Part shown: positions 16,094 through 22,842 of the stretch, piece by piece
Layout of the letters: each line of letters starts with the position of its first letter
Position numbering within the stretch: the stretch's first letter is position 1
Virus record (IMG/VR): IMGVR_UViG_3300012954_000027
Coordinates: 1-35,895 of that record
Origin: a virus
DNA: 35,895 bases
Reading direction: 5' to 3' (one strand)
Program-made: the position numbers and the translations under genes
Notes under the pieces: generated by a model
Seen by the model: the letters and a program-made list of their open reading frames with translations, nothing else
The model's database searches: none
Told to the model about the DNA's origin: nothing

Positions 16094-16244
16094 TATTTTA
16101 ATATTATTGCTCGTGACTTTGAGTGGTTGCATGAAAACAACCTGTGTAACCGACCTAGAATGTAAGAAAACATTAGATTGGAATAACCCTGGATTTACAG
16201 TAGTCCGAACAATAATAACACAAGGCGCTAATGCAGGTAATTAG
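16080..16244 (+). CDS. Tiny lipoprotein, o-spanin candidate
   Basis: A 54-residue protein with a lipoprotein signal peptide: MTRISILILLLVTLSGC, where LSGC is a canonical lipobox (Cys17). Only 37 residues follow the Cys, the size of Rz1-type outer-membrane spanins. It overlaps the coiled-coil membrane gene by 14 bases and lies just after the glucosaminidase, as expected for a lysis cassette. There is no Pro-rich stretch as in lambda Rz1, and the preceding gene is not a standard i-spanin, so the role is a hypothesis. Confidence 0.55.
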   Translation: MTRISILILLLVTLSGCMKTTCVTDLECKKTLDWNNPGFTVVRTIITQGANAGN

Positions 16245-16247
16245 AGC

Positions 16248-16276
16248 TTGACAAACCGTAAAAAATGAGGTATACT
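16248..16276 (+). promoter_or_regulatory. Host-type sigma70 promoter for a leaderless gene
   Basis: TTGACA at 16248-16253, a 17-base spacer, TATACT at 16271-16276. The next ATG is at 16284, only seven bases past the -10, so transcription should begin at or beside the A of the start codon. It is the best match of the nine to consensus. Confidence 0.72.
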
Positions 16277-16283
16277 ATACATT

Positions 16284-16466
16284 ATGATAACATTGAACGA
16301 TATACAACGAATCACTACAGATAAAGCAGAAAGACTTATTAACAATGCAGTTAAGGCCAATAAAACGGCTGAGACAGATTGGGCTAAGAACTTTTGGCAT
16401 GGTGTATTTGTTAAATTATGTAAGAAATATAATAGAACTGACTTATATAATAAACATTTACATTAG
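16284..16466 (+). CDS. Hypothetical small protein, leaderless mRNA
   Basis: A 60-residue helical protein (ITTDKAERLINNAVKANKTA, then WAKNFWHGVFVKLCKKYNR). There is no ribosome site, because the promoter's -10 ends eight bases before the ATG, so it is probably translated from a leaderless transcript. A second promoter starts two bases after its stop. Function is unknown. Confidence 0.55.
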   Translation: MITLNDIQRITTDKAERLINNAVKANKTAETDWAKNFWHGVFVKLCKKYNRTDLYNKHLH

Positions 16467-16467
16467 G

Positions 16468-16496
16468 TTGCCAAACTACAATATTTGTGGTATATT
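16468..16496 (+). promoter_or_regulatory. Host-type sigma70 promoter for a leaderless gene
   Basis: TTGCCA at 16468-16473, a 17-base spacer ending GTGG, TATATT at 16491-16496. The ATG at 16503 is seven bases after the -10, so the start site falls on the start codon. It is the second promoter in 220 bases. Confidence 0.7.
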
Positions 16497-16502
16497 ATAA
16501 AT

Positions 16503-16769
16503 ATGAAAACAATAAATGTCACGTTAAAAAAGAAAACGGTACAAGAAGTTTATAATCAAGTTAAACTTTGCAGTGACCTTGGTTTTCCTAACTTTCAAAA
16601 AGGCGAACCTATTAATAAATTAATGCGTGAGATTAAAAGGGAAGTAATGAAACAAAAGAAACAGGACAAAGTGGTATTGTGGAAAGAACTATTAGATTTC
16701 TGGCCATTATCAATTGTAGTACCAGCAATGTTGATTGCTATACTAGTTGGTCCGTATTTTATGAGGTAA
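16503..16769 (+). CDS. Small membrane protein, leaderless mRNA
   Basis: An 88-residue protein: a basic soluble N-terminal part (about residues 1-60) and a C-terminal membrane helix (WPLSIVVPAMLIAILVGPYF). The start at 16503 is preferred to the in-frame ATG at 16485, which lies within the promoter spacer. No ribosome site is present. The tail-anchored plan suggests the N-terminal part faces the cytoplasm. Function is unknown. Confidence 0.52.
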   Translation: MKTINVTLKKKTVQEVYNQVKLCSDLGFPNFQKGEPINKLMREIKREVMKQKKQDKVVLWKELLDFWPLSIVVPAMLIAILVGPYFMR

Positions 16770-16770
16770 T

Positions 16771-17361
16771 ATGAATATATTTTATCTAGACAAAGATCCA
16801 GTTGTGTCAGCTGAAATGAGTTGTGACAAACACGTATGTAAGATGATTATTGAGTCTGCTCAAATGTTATCTACAGCACATAGATTACTAGACGGTATAG
16901 AGTGGACAGATTACTCTAAAAATGGCCGTAAGATTAAAAGATGGCGACTAGAAGACCCTTACCTAGAAGATACTATTTACAAGGCATGTCATACAGGTCA
17001 CCCTAGTACAGTATGGGTAATGTCAAATGCGTTTCACTATGCTTGGTTATACAAACATATGATTGCTCTTAATGAACAATTTAAATTAAGATACAATCAT
17101 ACAGAGGATCACATGACTATTCGTAAACTGAAAGATGTATTACGAAACCCACCAAAAAATATCCCTATAAATAAGATTGCTACTGATCCAACACCTGCTA
17201 TGCCAGATGAATGCAAAATACCTGGCGATGTGATTGGCTCGTACAGAAAGTATTATGTTATGAAGAAAAGAGAATTTGCTACCTGGAAAACACCTGCTGT
17301 TATACCAGAGTGGTACACAAGAGGAATAAACAATGGCGAAGTTAGGCAAAACAACAAGTAA
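16771..17361 (+). CDS. Conserved marine-phage protein (CDKH...ESAQMLSTAHR family)
   Basis: A 196-residue protein with a strongly patterned sequence: NIFYLDKDPVVSAEMSCDKH, MIIESAQMLSTAHRLL, GHPSTVWVMSNAFHYAWLYKH, PPKNIP, PAMPDECKIPGDVIGSYRKY and a final PEWY. These blocks recur in many T4-like marine phages. Some databases link similar proteins to pyrimidine-dimer glycosylases, but I see no clear T4 DenV motif, so that link is weak. Conserved His, Cys and Asp residues suggest an enzyme. It overlaps the next gene by 29 bases. Confidence 0.55.
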   Translation: MNIFYLDKDPVVSAEMSCDKHVCKMIIESAQMLSTAHRLLDGIEWTDYSKNGRKIKRWRLEDPYLEDTIYKACHTGHPSTVWVMSNAFHYAWLYKHMIALNEQFKLRYNHTEDHMTIRKLKDVLRNPPKNIPINKIATDPTPAMPDECKIPGDVIGSYRKYYVMKKREFATWKTPAVIPEWYTRGINNGEVRQNNK

Positions 17362-17560
17362 AAGTACATTTAGATTTGATGGTAGAAGTAGACCGTCAGA
17401 TGAACATTATAAAAAAAGATGGAATGAAATTTTTGGTAAAAAGAAAAACCCTATTGCTAAAGATGTAAGAACACCAAAATATAAACCAAGAGTTGTAGAA
17501 TCTAAAAAGAAATACAATAGAAAAAAGAAAGAGAAGATAGATACATGGCAATGGACGTAA
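17333..17560 (+). CDS. Hypothetical small basic protein
   Basis: A 75-residue, very Lys/Arg-rich protein with low hydrophobic content (KKRWNEIFGKKKNPIAKDV, then KKKYNRKKKEK), ending DTWQWT. It is likely to bind nucleic acid or a membrane surface, but no motif confirms that. It overlaps both neighbours (29 and 16 bases). Confidence 0.5.
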   Translation: MAKLGKTTSKSTFRFDGRSRPSDEHYKKRWNEIFGKKKNPIAKDVRTPKYKPRVVESKKKYNRKKKEKIDTWQWT

Positions 17561-17787
17561 ATCAAATAAGACCTTTGACATTAGAGGAAGAAAAAATTTT
17601 AAGAGAAGGATTATCAGACGTAGAGGTTACATATGAAAATGTTGCTACACTTACAGTAGAAGACCCTTTTGCTAATTTAGAAATACAAGGTGACAATAGT
17701 TTACCACAAGATTTAACGGAAGATGAGATTGTAAAAGATATAGAAAATGATCCTTTTAAAGGAACTAGCATTGAGGGGAAAGATTAA
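17545..17787 (+). CDS. Hypothetical small acidic protein
   Basis: An 80-residue acidic protein following directly on a basic one. It has EDPFANLEI and NDPFKGTSI, two similar short DPF motifs that could be a repeated interaction site. It overlaps the preceding gene by 16 bases and the next by one. Function is unknown. Confidence 0.5.
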   Translation: MAMDVNQIRPLTLEEEKILREGLSDVEVTYENVATLTVEDPFANLEIQGDNSLPQDLTEDEIVKDIENDPFKGTSIEGKD

Positions 17788-17936
17788 TGGCTAAATCAAA
17801 AGAAAAAATATACGAAAGAAATCCTGATACAGGAGTTATTCGTTGGAGATACGTAGATGAATCACCAGACAAATTTGGTTGGCCTAATTATGGTAGAATA
17901 TTAAATGAAAAGAAAAGAAAAAATAAAAAAAAGTGA
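17787..17936 (+). CDS. Hypothetical 49-residue basic protein
   Basis: A 49-residue protein (begins MAKSKEKIYERNPDTGVIRW, ends in a Lys/Arg cluster). Its start overlaps the previous stop by one base, and its last 32 bases overlap the next small gene in another frame. That nested packing suggests a real gene. No function is recognised. Confidence 0.45.
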   Translation: MAKSKEKIYERNPDTGVIRWRYVDESPDKFGWPNYGRILNEKKRKNKKK

Positions 17937-18069
17937 ATATGAAAGTCTATACGATTGTATAGTCAGCGACCAAGTACCAGCTGACCACATCGCTAAATAT
18001 TTTAAAGACGAAGGATTTTATAGTTATTACACAAGGAGAAAAAATGGCAATCAAAGAAGCATTAATTAA
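17905..18069 (+). CDS. Hypothetical small protein overlapping both neighbours
   Basis: A 54-residue protein with a folded-looking core, LYDCIVSDQVPADHIAKYF followed by KDEGFYSYY, similar to small conserved T4-like phage proteins. It overlaps the preceding gene by 32 bases and the following gene by 26, in different frames. The composition looks coding rather than random. Without it, 17937-18043 would be empty, which is unusual here. Confidence 0.5.
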   Translation: MKRKEKIKKSEYESLYDCIVSDQVPADHIAKYFKDEGFYSYYTRRKNGNQRSIN

Positions 18070-18232
18070 AAAACTAGAGGGTGACGTAGCCTTATCTGAA
18101 GCAAACTTAAAAACATTTTTTGAAAAACCAGTTGGTGTTGCAGAGCATATAGATTACGTAGAAACAGCCGAGAAAGAATTAATTAAACTTACAGACGCTA
18201 GAGATAAACTTGCTACATTAAAAAGTTTATAA
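18044..18232 (+). CDS. Hypothetical small helical protein
   Basis: A 62-residue protein, almost wholly helical, with regular Leu spacing ([20 protein letters not shown], then [21 protein letters not shown]). It has an AAGGAG ribosome site and ends on a one-base overlap with ferredoxin. Function is unknown; dimerisation by coiled coil is plausible. Confidence 0.52.
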   Translation: MAIKEALIKKLEGDVALSEANLKTFFEKPVGVAEHIDYVETAEKELIKLTDARDKLATLKSL

Positions 18233-18555
18233 TGGCTTATTCAGTAAATGATAAGTGTATCATGTGTAAACACACTGATTGCGTGGAGGTGTGTCCTGTA
18301 GATTGTTTCTATGAAGGAGAGAACATGTTAGTTATCAATCCTGATGAGTGTATAGATTGTGGTGTATGTGAACCAGAGTGTCCTGAAGAAGCAATATTAT
18401 CAGACATGGAAGAAGAAGGACAAAAATGGATTGCATTTAACGATAAGTGGTCAAGACAATGGCCAGTGATTAATAAAAAGAAAGATCCTTTACCTGATTA
18501 TGAAAAACATTCAGGTGAAGAAGGAAGACTAGAAAAGTATTTTAAAGATAAATGA
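18232..18555 (+). CDS. fdxA: 7Fe ferredoxin (FdxA/FdI type)
   Basis: A 107-residue protein with nine Cys at residues 9, 12, 17, 21, 25, 40, 43, 46 and 50. The spacing is that of the Azotobacter ferredoxin I family, which binds one 3Fe-4S and one 4Fe-4S cluster, with a C-terminal extension ([17 protein letters not shown]) also typical of the family. It carries electrons in the cytoplasm. It is next to sufE, with a four-base overlap, so the two are made together. A phage 7Fe ferredoxin may feed a reductive enzyme such as a radical-SAM or nucleotide-modifying enzyme; the partner is not in the window with certainty. Confidence 0.85.
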   Translation: MAYSVNDKCIMCKHTDCVEVCPVDCFYEGENMLVINPDECIDCGVCEPECPEEAILSDMEEEGQKWIAFNDKWSRQWPVINKKKDPLPDYEKHSGEEGRLEKYFKDK

Positions 18556-18971
18556 TAATTGAAAAGATTAAAGAAACAGGCGACAGTTTAAAAATGCTAA
18601 CAGGCCACGATAGATTACAATATCTGGTAGACAAAGCAAAAGAGGTAGAACCTTTACCTCAATTAGTCAAAACAGAATCAAATAGAATACATGGTTGTGC
18701 CAGTAAATTATGGATTATAGGTGGTTTACAGACAGATAATACTATGATATATAGAGTTGACGGTGACGCCCATATCACAAAAGGTACAGCTAAATTGGTA
18801 ACAGATATAGTTAACAATGAAGATGTAAAAGATATTGCTAACCTTACAGTAGATAGTTTTATACCACTAGGCATAAAAGAACTACTAACAATGCAGAGAC
18901 AAAATGGTCTAGGCGAATTAATAACAAGAATTATAGGACTTGCAAGTGCCAATATACACGTTCAGAAATAA
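18552..18971 (+). CDS. sufE: SufE-like sulfur acceptor protein
   Basis: A 139-residue protein with the SufE fold signature: [12 protein letters not shown] with the acceptor Cys49 in the exposed loop, then [13 protein letters not shown], and [16 protein letters not shown] near the end. In bacteria SufE takes sulfane sulfur from the cysteine desulfurase SufS and passes it to the SufBCD scaffold. No SufS or SufU gene is seen nearby, so it would tap the host desulfurase. It is coupled to ferredoxin and overlaps the next gene by 26 bases. Length and motif fit the family well. Confidence 0.8.
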   Translation: MIIEKIKETGDSLKMLTGHDRLQYLVDKAKEVEPLPQLVKTESNRIHGCASKLWIIGGLQTDNTMIYRVDGDAHITKGTAKLVTDIVNNEDVKDIANLTVDSFIPLGIKELLTMQRQNGLGELITRIIGLASANIHVQK

Positions 18972-19266
18972 AAGAACTAAAAAAGAATATACAGAAATGA
19001 TGACCATTGCAGAAATGGAGAAATATTTGTCTAAAAATAAACATATTACACAAGTACCACAGGCTATAAATATATCTGGTGGCGTAATGGGTGTTAATAT
19101 GAAAAACGATGGTGGTTGGAAAGACAACTTATCACGAATTGCAGAAGCACACCCTACTAGTGCGTTAGCCGATAGATATGGTAAAAGATCAGCGAAAGAA
19201 ATCGCAACAAGAAACGTAGTCAAGAAACACTTGAAAAGACAAGCACAAGGGAGAAAAAAGAAATGA
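18946..19266 (+). CDS. FmdB-like phage protein
   Basis: A 106-residue protein beginning MPIYTFRN when started at the GTG at 18946, the usual start of FmdB-like phage proteins, and ending with a strongly basic tail. The TTG at 18940 lacks this match. AGGA lies eight bases upstream. Conserved pieces are YTFRNK, MMTIAEMEKYLSKN, and KDNLSRIAEAHPTSALADRY. It lacks the Cys pairs of the FmdB zinc ribbon. The role in phages is unknown; a putative regulator by family name only. Confidence 0.6.
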   Translation: MPIYTFRNKRTKKEYTEMMTIAEMEKYLSKNKHITQVPQAINISGGVMGVNMKNDGGWKDNLSRIAEAHPTSALADRYGKRSAKEIATRNVVKKHLKRQAQGRKKK

Positions 19267-19655
19267 CAAAAGACATACCAGATTACATGAGAGGTTTTGA
19301 TCTAACCGATGATTGGGGAATGACGCCGGTGTCAGCACCACCTAAACAAGAGGTGCCTGTAGTAGATACCAAGCCAATAGAAAATGCTAGTTTAGAAATA
19401 TCAAAAGTTAAAGCAGACGTTTCATCTATTAAATCAATGATGAACGAAGTTATGCAGATAGTGGCAGAGAAAGATACTATAACAAAAGAAGTATCAGATG
19501 AAGATCAAAAGGCTAAGATGAAAGAACTTGAAAAAATAATATTGCCTTTTTTATATAATTTAAGTAAAACTACTGAACCTTACATACATTGGCCTAACAG
19601 AGGTCCTATTATTAAGGCACAGATAGAAAAAGTGTTAAAAATAACGAGAGGATAA
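19263..19655 (+). CDS. Conserved T4-like marine phage protein
   Basis: A 130-residue protein with IPDYMRGFDLTDDWGMT at the start, a Pro/Val linker, a helical middle with Lys/Met/Glu, and YIHWPNRGPIIKAQIEKVLK at the end. Both end blocks recur in marine T4-like phages. The function is unknown. It is four-base coupled to the preceding gene. Confidence 0.55.
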   Translation: MTKDIPDYMRGFDLTDDWGMTPVSAPPKQEVPVVDTKPIENASLEISKVKADVSSIKSMMNEVMQIVAEKDTITKEVSDEDQKAKMKELEKIILPFLYNLSKTTEPYIHWPNRGPIIKAQIEKVLKITRG

Positions 19656-19656
19656 A

Positions 19657-20124
19657 ATGAAATTAAGTAATAATTTTAGTCTTAAAGAATTAACAGCTTC
19701 ACAAACAGCTGATCGTAAAGGCATTAATAATAATCCTAACGAAGATCAGATTAATAAGTTAAAACTGTTATGTGAAAAAGTATTACAACCAATAAGAGAC
19801 CATTATGGCAGAGTAGTTACCGTGTCTAGTGGGTATCGTAGTGAGGAGTTGTGTGTGGCCATAGGCTCAAGCAAAAATTCACAGCATGCTAAAGCGGAGG
19901 CGGCCGATTTTGAAATCTTTGGATTGTCCAATGCTGAACTATGCAAGTGGATTTCTGATAATTTAGAATTTGACCAAATGATTTTGGAATACCACAAGTT
20001 AGATGAACCTAACAGTGGGTGGATTCACTGCTCTTATAAGGCTGAAGACAATAGAAAACAAATTTTACGTGCTTACAGAAATGAAAGTGGTAAAACTTGT
20101 TATGAGTCATACGATCCGAATTGA
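19657..20124 (+). CDS. Peptidase M15-like endopeptidase
   Basis: A 155-residue protein with the M15 (VanY/Hedgehog-fold) zinc site: SSGYRS at 58-62, HAKAEAADFEIFG with His77 and Asp84, and WIHCSY with His124, the third zinc ligand. Such enzymes cut the peptide part of peptidoglycan and serve as endolysins or virion wall enzymes. No signal peptide is present, so it would need a holin or be a virion part. Together with the glucosaminidase at 14599 the phage has two different wall-cutting activities. Confidence 0.78.
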   Translation: MKLSNNFSLKELTASQTADRKGINNNPNEDQINKLKLLCEKVLQPIRDHYGRVVTVSSGYRSEELCVAIGSSKNSQHAKAEAADFEIFGLSNAELCKWISDNLEFDQMILEYHKLDEPNSGWIHCSYKAEDNRKQILRAYRNESGKTCYESYDPN

Positions 20125-20139
20125 AAGGCAAAGCGTGAC

Positions 20140-20153
20140 GAGTTAAGAAACTC
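20140..20153 (+). other. Small RNA hairpin in the gap before the PP-loop gene
   Basis: GAGTT (20140-20144), loop AAGA, AACTC (20149-20153). No U run follows. It lies in the 81-base gap between the peptidase and PP-loop genes and may influence mRNA stability or translation. The remainder of the gap shows no gene or promoter. Confidence 0.35.
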
Positions 20154-20205
20154 TAGCGAATTAATAAACGACCATTTACAATTGTATAGGTCAACATGAT
20201 ACATC

Positions 20206-20880
20206 ATGGAATACAAGAACAAGTTTGGTACAATAAACATCTTTGAAGATAAAGAAAAGTTTAGAGGTAAAACTGTTGCAGTTGCCATGTCAGGTGGTTG
20301 CGACAGTACCTTGTTGTGTTATCTAATAGCAAACACAATAGACAAAGAAGATTTAAATATTACAATTCAACCATATAATGGCCTAGACTTATGGGCACCA
20401 GGTGATGGTATGCAGATACCAAAAATAATCAATTACATTAAAAGTAAATTTCCTAACGTAAAGATAAATTGGCCATTGTCAGTTGTATTTGATACAGATG
20501 GTGGTAAAGCACCGTCAAAACATACTTACATAAAACCATTTTCAGTTATGTTAGAAGAAAAAATAGTAGACTATACTATTCATGGTATATCAATGGGTCC
20601 ACCTGAAGACATACAAAAAGGATTTAACAAGACACAAGGTCATCCAGACGAACTAGTACGTTTGCCTGGTGGTTTATATTGGGATGAACTCAATAATCAA
20701 GAAGATGATCTGGCACCATATAAAACAGTAGACAAAAGATTTATGGTACAGGCATATGCCGACCATGGTATTGATGATCTGTTAGATATGACAGCCTCAT
20801 GTATTGTACCCGATCCTGGCTGTAGTGGTACGTGTTGGTGGTGTCAGGAAAGACAATGGGCAATAGACGAAGTGTATTAG
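20206..20880 (+). CDS. PP-loop ATPase with C-terminal zinc-type Cys tetrad (QueC-like)
   Basis: A 224-residue protein with the ATP-pyrophosphatase PP-loop SGGCDS at residues 29-34 and a C-terminal Cys cluster at 199, 206, 210 and 213 (C-x6-C-x3-C-x2-C). QueC (7-cyano-7-deazaguanine synthase) has a PP-loop and a similar C-terminal Cys4 zinc site. Related PP-loop enzymes include tRNA and DNA thiolation enzymes such as TtcA and DndC. The middle, FDTDGGKAPSKHTY and HGISMGPPEDIQKGF, is distinct. It could make a modified guanine for phage DNA or tRNA. No other deazaguanine gene is in the window. The fold is likely; the product is uncertain. Confidence 0.65.
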   Translation: MEYKNKFGTINIFEDKEKFRGKTVAVAMSGGCDSTLLCYLIANTIDKEDLNITIQPYNGLDLWAPGDGMQIPKIINYIKSKFPNVKINWPLSVVFDTDGGKAPSKHTYIKPFSVMLEEKIVDYTIHGISMGPPEDIQKGFNKTQGHPDELVRLPGGLYWDELNNQEDDLAPYKTVDKRFMVQAYADHGIDDLLDMTASCIVPDPGCSGTCWWCQERQWAIDEVY

Positions 20881-20882
20881 GC

Positions 20883-20911
20883 TTGACAAAATAGTACTTT
20901 TAGTATATTAT
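20883..20911 (+). promoter_or_regulatory. Host-type sigma70 promoter for a near-leaderless gene
   Basis: TTGACA at 20883-20888, a 17-base spacer and TATTAT at 20906-20911 (an overlapping TATATT would give 15). The ATG at 20921 is only nine bases on, so at most two or three bases of leader are expected. No ribosome site is present. Confidence 0.65.
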
Positions 20912-20920
20912 TAAACTATT

Positions 20921-21604
20921 ATGAGCAAATTTAAATTTATAGAACTAGATAAAAATGTCTTACCTAAAACAAAGGGTAAGAAAATAGATGGTTTTAGATT
21001 TTACGATATAAATGGTAAAAACTATCCATCAATAACTACCGTACTTGGTATTCAAAAGACCAAAGAACTACAAAAATGGCGTGACTCAATTGGCGAAGAC
21101 GTTGCTAAATGGGAAATGAATAGAGCCGCTAGACGTGGTAAATCTACACATACATTAGTTGAACAATATTTAAAAGGCGAAACTCCAAGTGAGAGAAGTG
21201 TATTGCCTCTAGGTATGTTTAAACTATTGAAACCATACATAGATCAAATTAACAACATACATTGTTTAGAAACAATTATGTACAGTAAAAAATTAACAAT
21301 TGCTGGACAAGTGGATTGTATTGCAGAATATAATGGTAAGTTGTCAGTGATAGATTTCAAAACAGCCAACAAAGAAAGACAAGAGAGTTGGATTGAAAAC
21401 TATTTTGTACAAACTTGTGCTTACTCTATGATGTACGAAGAATTGTATGGTAAGAGAATAGATCAGCTGGTCATTTTGATCGCAGGCGAAGATGGTAGCG
21501 TGATGGCATTTAAAAAAGACAGAAAAGATTATGAAGAAAAGTTAGGTAAATCTATTCAGGCCTTTTATAAATATTATGAAGAAATCAATAAAGATAAAGT
21601 ATAA
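20921..21604 (+). CDS. PD-(D/E)XK exonuclease, Cas4/RecB-like
   Basis: A 227-residue protein with the RecB-nuclease motifs: RRGKSTHTLVEQYL (His77), GQVDCIA (Asp132), VIDFKTA (Asp145 and Lys147) and QTCAY (Gln164 and Tyr168). This order, His-x-Asp-x-DxK-QxxxY, is that of Cas4/RecB-family exonucleases. T4-like phages of marine bacteria often carry one; it may resect DNA for recombination. It starts its own transcript, probably leaderless. It overlaps the following gene by one base. Confidence 0.78.
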   Translation: MSKFKFIELDKNVLPKTKGKKIDGFRFYDINGKNYPSITTVLGIQKTKELQKWRDSIGEDVAKWEMNRAARRGKSTHTLVEQYLKGETPSERSVLPLGMFKLLKPYIDQINNIHCLETIMYSKKLTIAGQVDCIAEYNGKLSVIDFKTANKERQESWIENYFVQTCAYSMMYEELYGKRIDQLVILIAGEDGSVMAFKKDRKDYEEKLGKSIQAFYKYYEEINKDKV

Positions 21605-21936
21605 TGAACTTCATATATTCCTTAATACTCCTATTAGGAGTTAGTAGTATCTCTACGGCTGAGGAATATACCAACAACTTCAATCTAGCACCTAGTGAAA
21701 TGCCTGTGTTATGTGGACATCCAGAATATGTACACAAATTTATTATTGATATGGGTTTTAAAATGGACGAAGCTAGTTTAGGAAGAGCCGGTGCAAAACC
21801 AGATGGTGATCCAATTATGATGATAACGAGATATGTAAATGATGATCAGGTAATTGCAACGGTTGATATACCTACAGGTGAATCAGCGTGTATCATGTAT
21901 CACACCTTTGATAGGACACAATTACAAGGAGATTAA
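21604..21936 (+). CDS. Small exported protein
   Basis: A 110-residue protein with a signal peptide (about 19 residues: FIYSLILLLGVSSISTAEEY) and a mature part with two Cys (PVLCGHPEYV and ESACIMYHTF) that may form a disulfide in the periplasm. Similar small secreted proteins occur in marine phages; no biochemical role is known. It is one base coupled to both neighbours. Confidence 0.55.
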   Translation: MNFIYSLILLLGVSSISTAEEYTNNFNLAPSEMPVLCGHPEYVHKFIIDMGFKMDEASLGRAGAKPDGDPIMMITRYVNDDQVIATVDIPTGESACIMYHTFDRTQLQGD

Positions 21937-22160
21937 TGATTAAGATGAATAGTAAAACTTTCTCGCAAGAGATTGAGACCACCGTACGTAAAGAAAAAAT
22001 ATCTTACATGGACGCAATCATACATTTGTGTGAACAAAAAGATTTAGATCCAGGTAAAGTAAACTCATTTATTAATAAACAAATAAAAGAAAAATTGAAA
22101 GTTGAAGCGATGAACTTGAACATGTTAAACGTACCAAAACAAGGCTCGCTACCAGTATAG
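21936..22160 (+). CDS. 33: Late transcription coactivator gp33-like
   Basis: A 74-residue protein with TFSQEIETTVRKEKISYMDA and IIHLCEQKDLDPGKV, the core of the cyanophage and pelagiphage gp33 family, ending in a short hydrophobic tail (LNMLNVPKQGSLPV). T4 gp33 (112 residues) bridges RNA polymerase and the sliding clamp for late transcription. It lies directly before gp59, as in T4, which supports the call. It has an AAGGAG ribosome site. It explains the TATAAATA late promoters in the window; gp55 is not seen here. Confidence 0.72.
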   Translation: MIKMNSKTFSQEIETTVRKEKISYMDAIIHLCEQKDLDPGKVNSFINKQIKEKLKVEAMNLNMLNVPKQGSLPV

Positions 22161-22161
22161 A

Positions 22162-22767
22162 ATGCATGACGGATTTGACGTATTTAAAACATATCTAGCT
22201 ATAAAACTTCACTTTACCACCGACTATGATTATATAGATTATGGTGGTAAAGTGAATTGTAAACTAGAGACATTTACAAAAAGAAACGATAGGTATTTCT
22301 TTCACAAGTTAAGTAAGCAATACGATAAATATGAGATATTAGACTTTTTTGTTGCAAATTTTTTAGATAATGATAAACAATGGGTCGGCAATTTATTACA
22401 AAAAGATGGAAAACAAGTTTATCTCAATTATAAAAAATACAAAGATGGTATTACTTACCACTTTAGAAATGATATGTTATTGGTTAATGATGACTTTACT
22501 TCTAGGTCTATTCGTTTTGATGATGGCTTGGGCTGTTCTACTGGCCAGCATCCACGCTTGCTACAACTTTATATTCAGAAAAAGTTAAGCCACCAATCAA
22601 TGGTGATTCTAGATTACCATTTAAACTTCATAAAACAATGGGACAAACAGATTACCGAAAAATTTGTATGGCCAATACTATCAAAACGACTTAAAAAGTA
22701 CAAGAAATTCGTAAAATTCAACGAAACCGAGACTAAATTAACGTTAAAGGACGTGTTTGTTCGCTAA
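22162..22767 (+). CDS. 59: Loader of replicative helicase, gp59
   Basis: A 201-residue protein, near the 217 of T4 gp59. The N-terminal half begins DGFDVFKTYLAIKLHFTTDYDY and contains KCNK-like basic residues (TFTKRNDRYFFHKLSK); the C-terminal half is basic. In T4 gp59 binds fork DNA and gp32 and loads the gp41 helicase onto gp32-coated DNA. The order 33-59 and the nearby 32 are the T4 order. The call rests on that synteny and the recognisable N-terminal block. Confidence 0.8.
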   Translation: MHDGFDVFKTYLAIKLHFTTDYDYIDYGGKVNCKLETFTKRNDRYFFHKLSKQYDKYEILDFFVANFLDNDKQWVGNLLQKDGKQVYLNYKKYKDGITYHFRNDMLLVNDDFTSRSIRFDDGLGCSTGQHPRLLQLYIQKKLSHQSMVILDYHLNFIKQWDKQITEKFVWPILSKRLKKYKKFVKFNETETKLTLKDVFVR

Positions 22768-22786
22768 ATGTTCTGGTATAATTAAC

Positions 22787-22815
22787 TTGCCATTTTGACG
22801 TTTTTCTGATATATT
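22787..22815 (+). promoter_or_regulatory. Host-type sigma70 promoter
   Basis: TTGCCA at 22787-22792, a 17-base spacer and TATATT at 22810-22815. It lies after gp59 and drives the secreted hydrolase, which has an AAAGGAAA ribosome site before the ATG at 22843. Confidence 0.7.
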
Positions 22816-22842
22816 ATACGTATATTTGAAAGGAAAAACACT

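Noticed and set aside
16771-17361. Annotation as pyrimidine-dimer glycosylase (DenV)
   Set aside because: The known DenV N-terminal Thr and helix pattern is not visible; kept as a conserved protein of unknown function.
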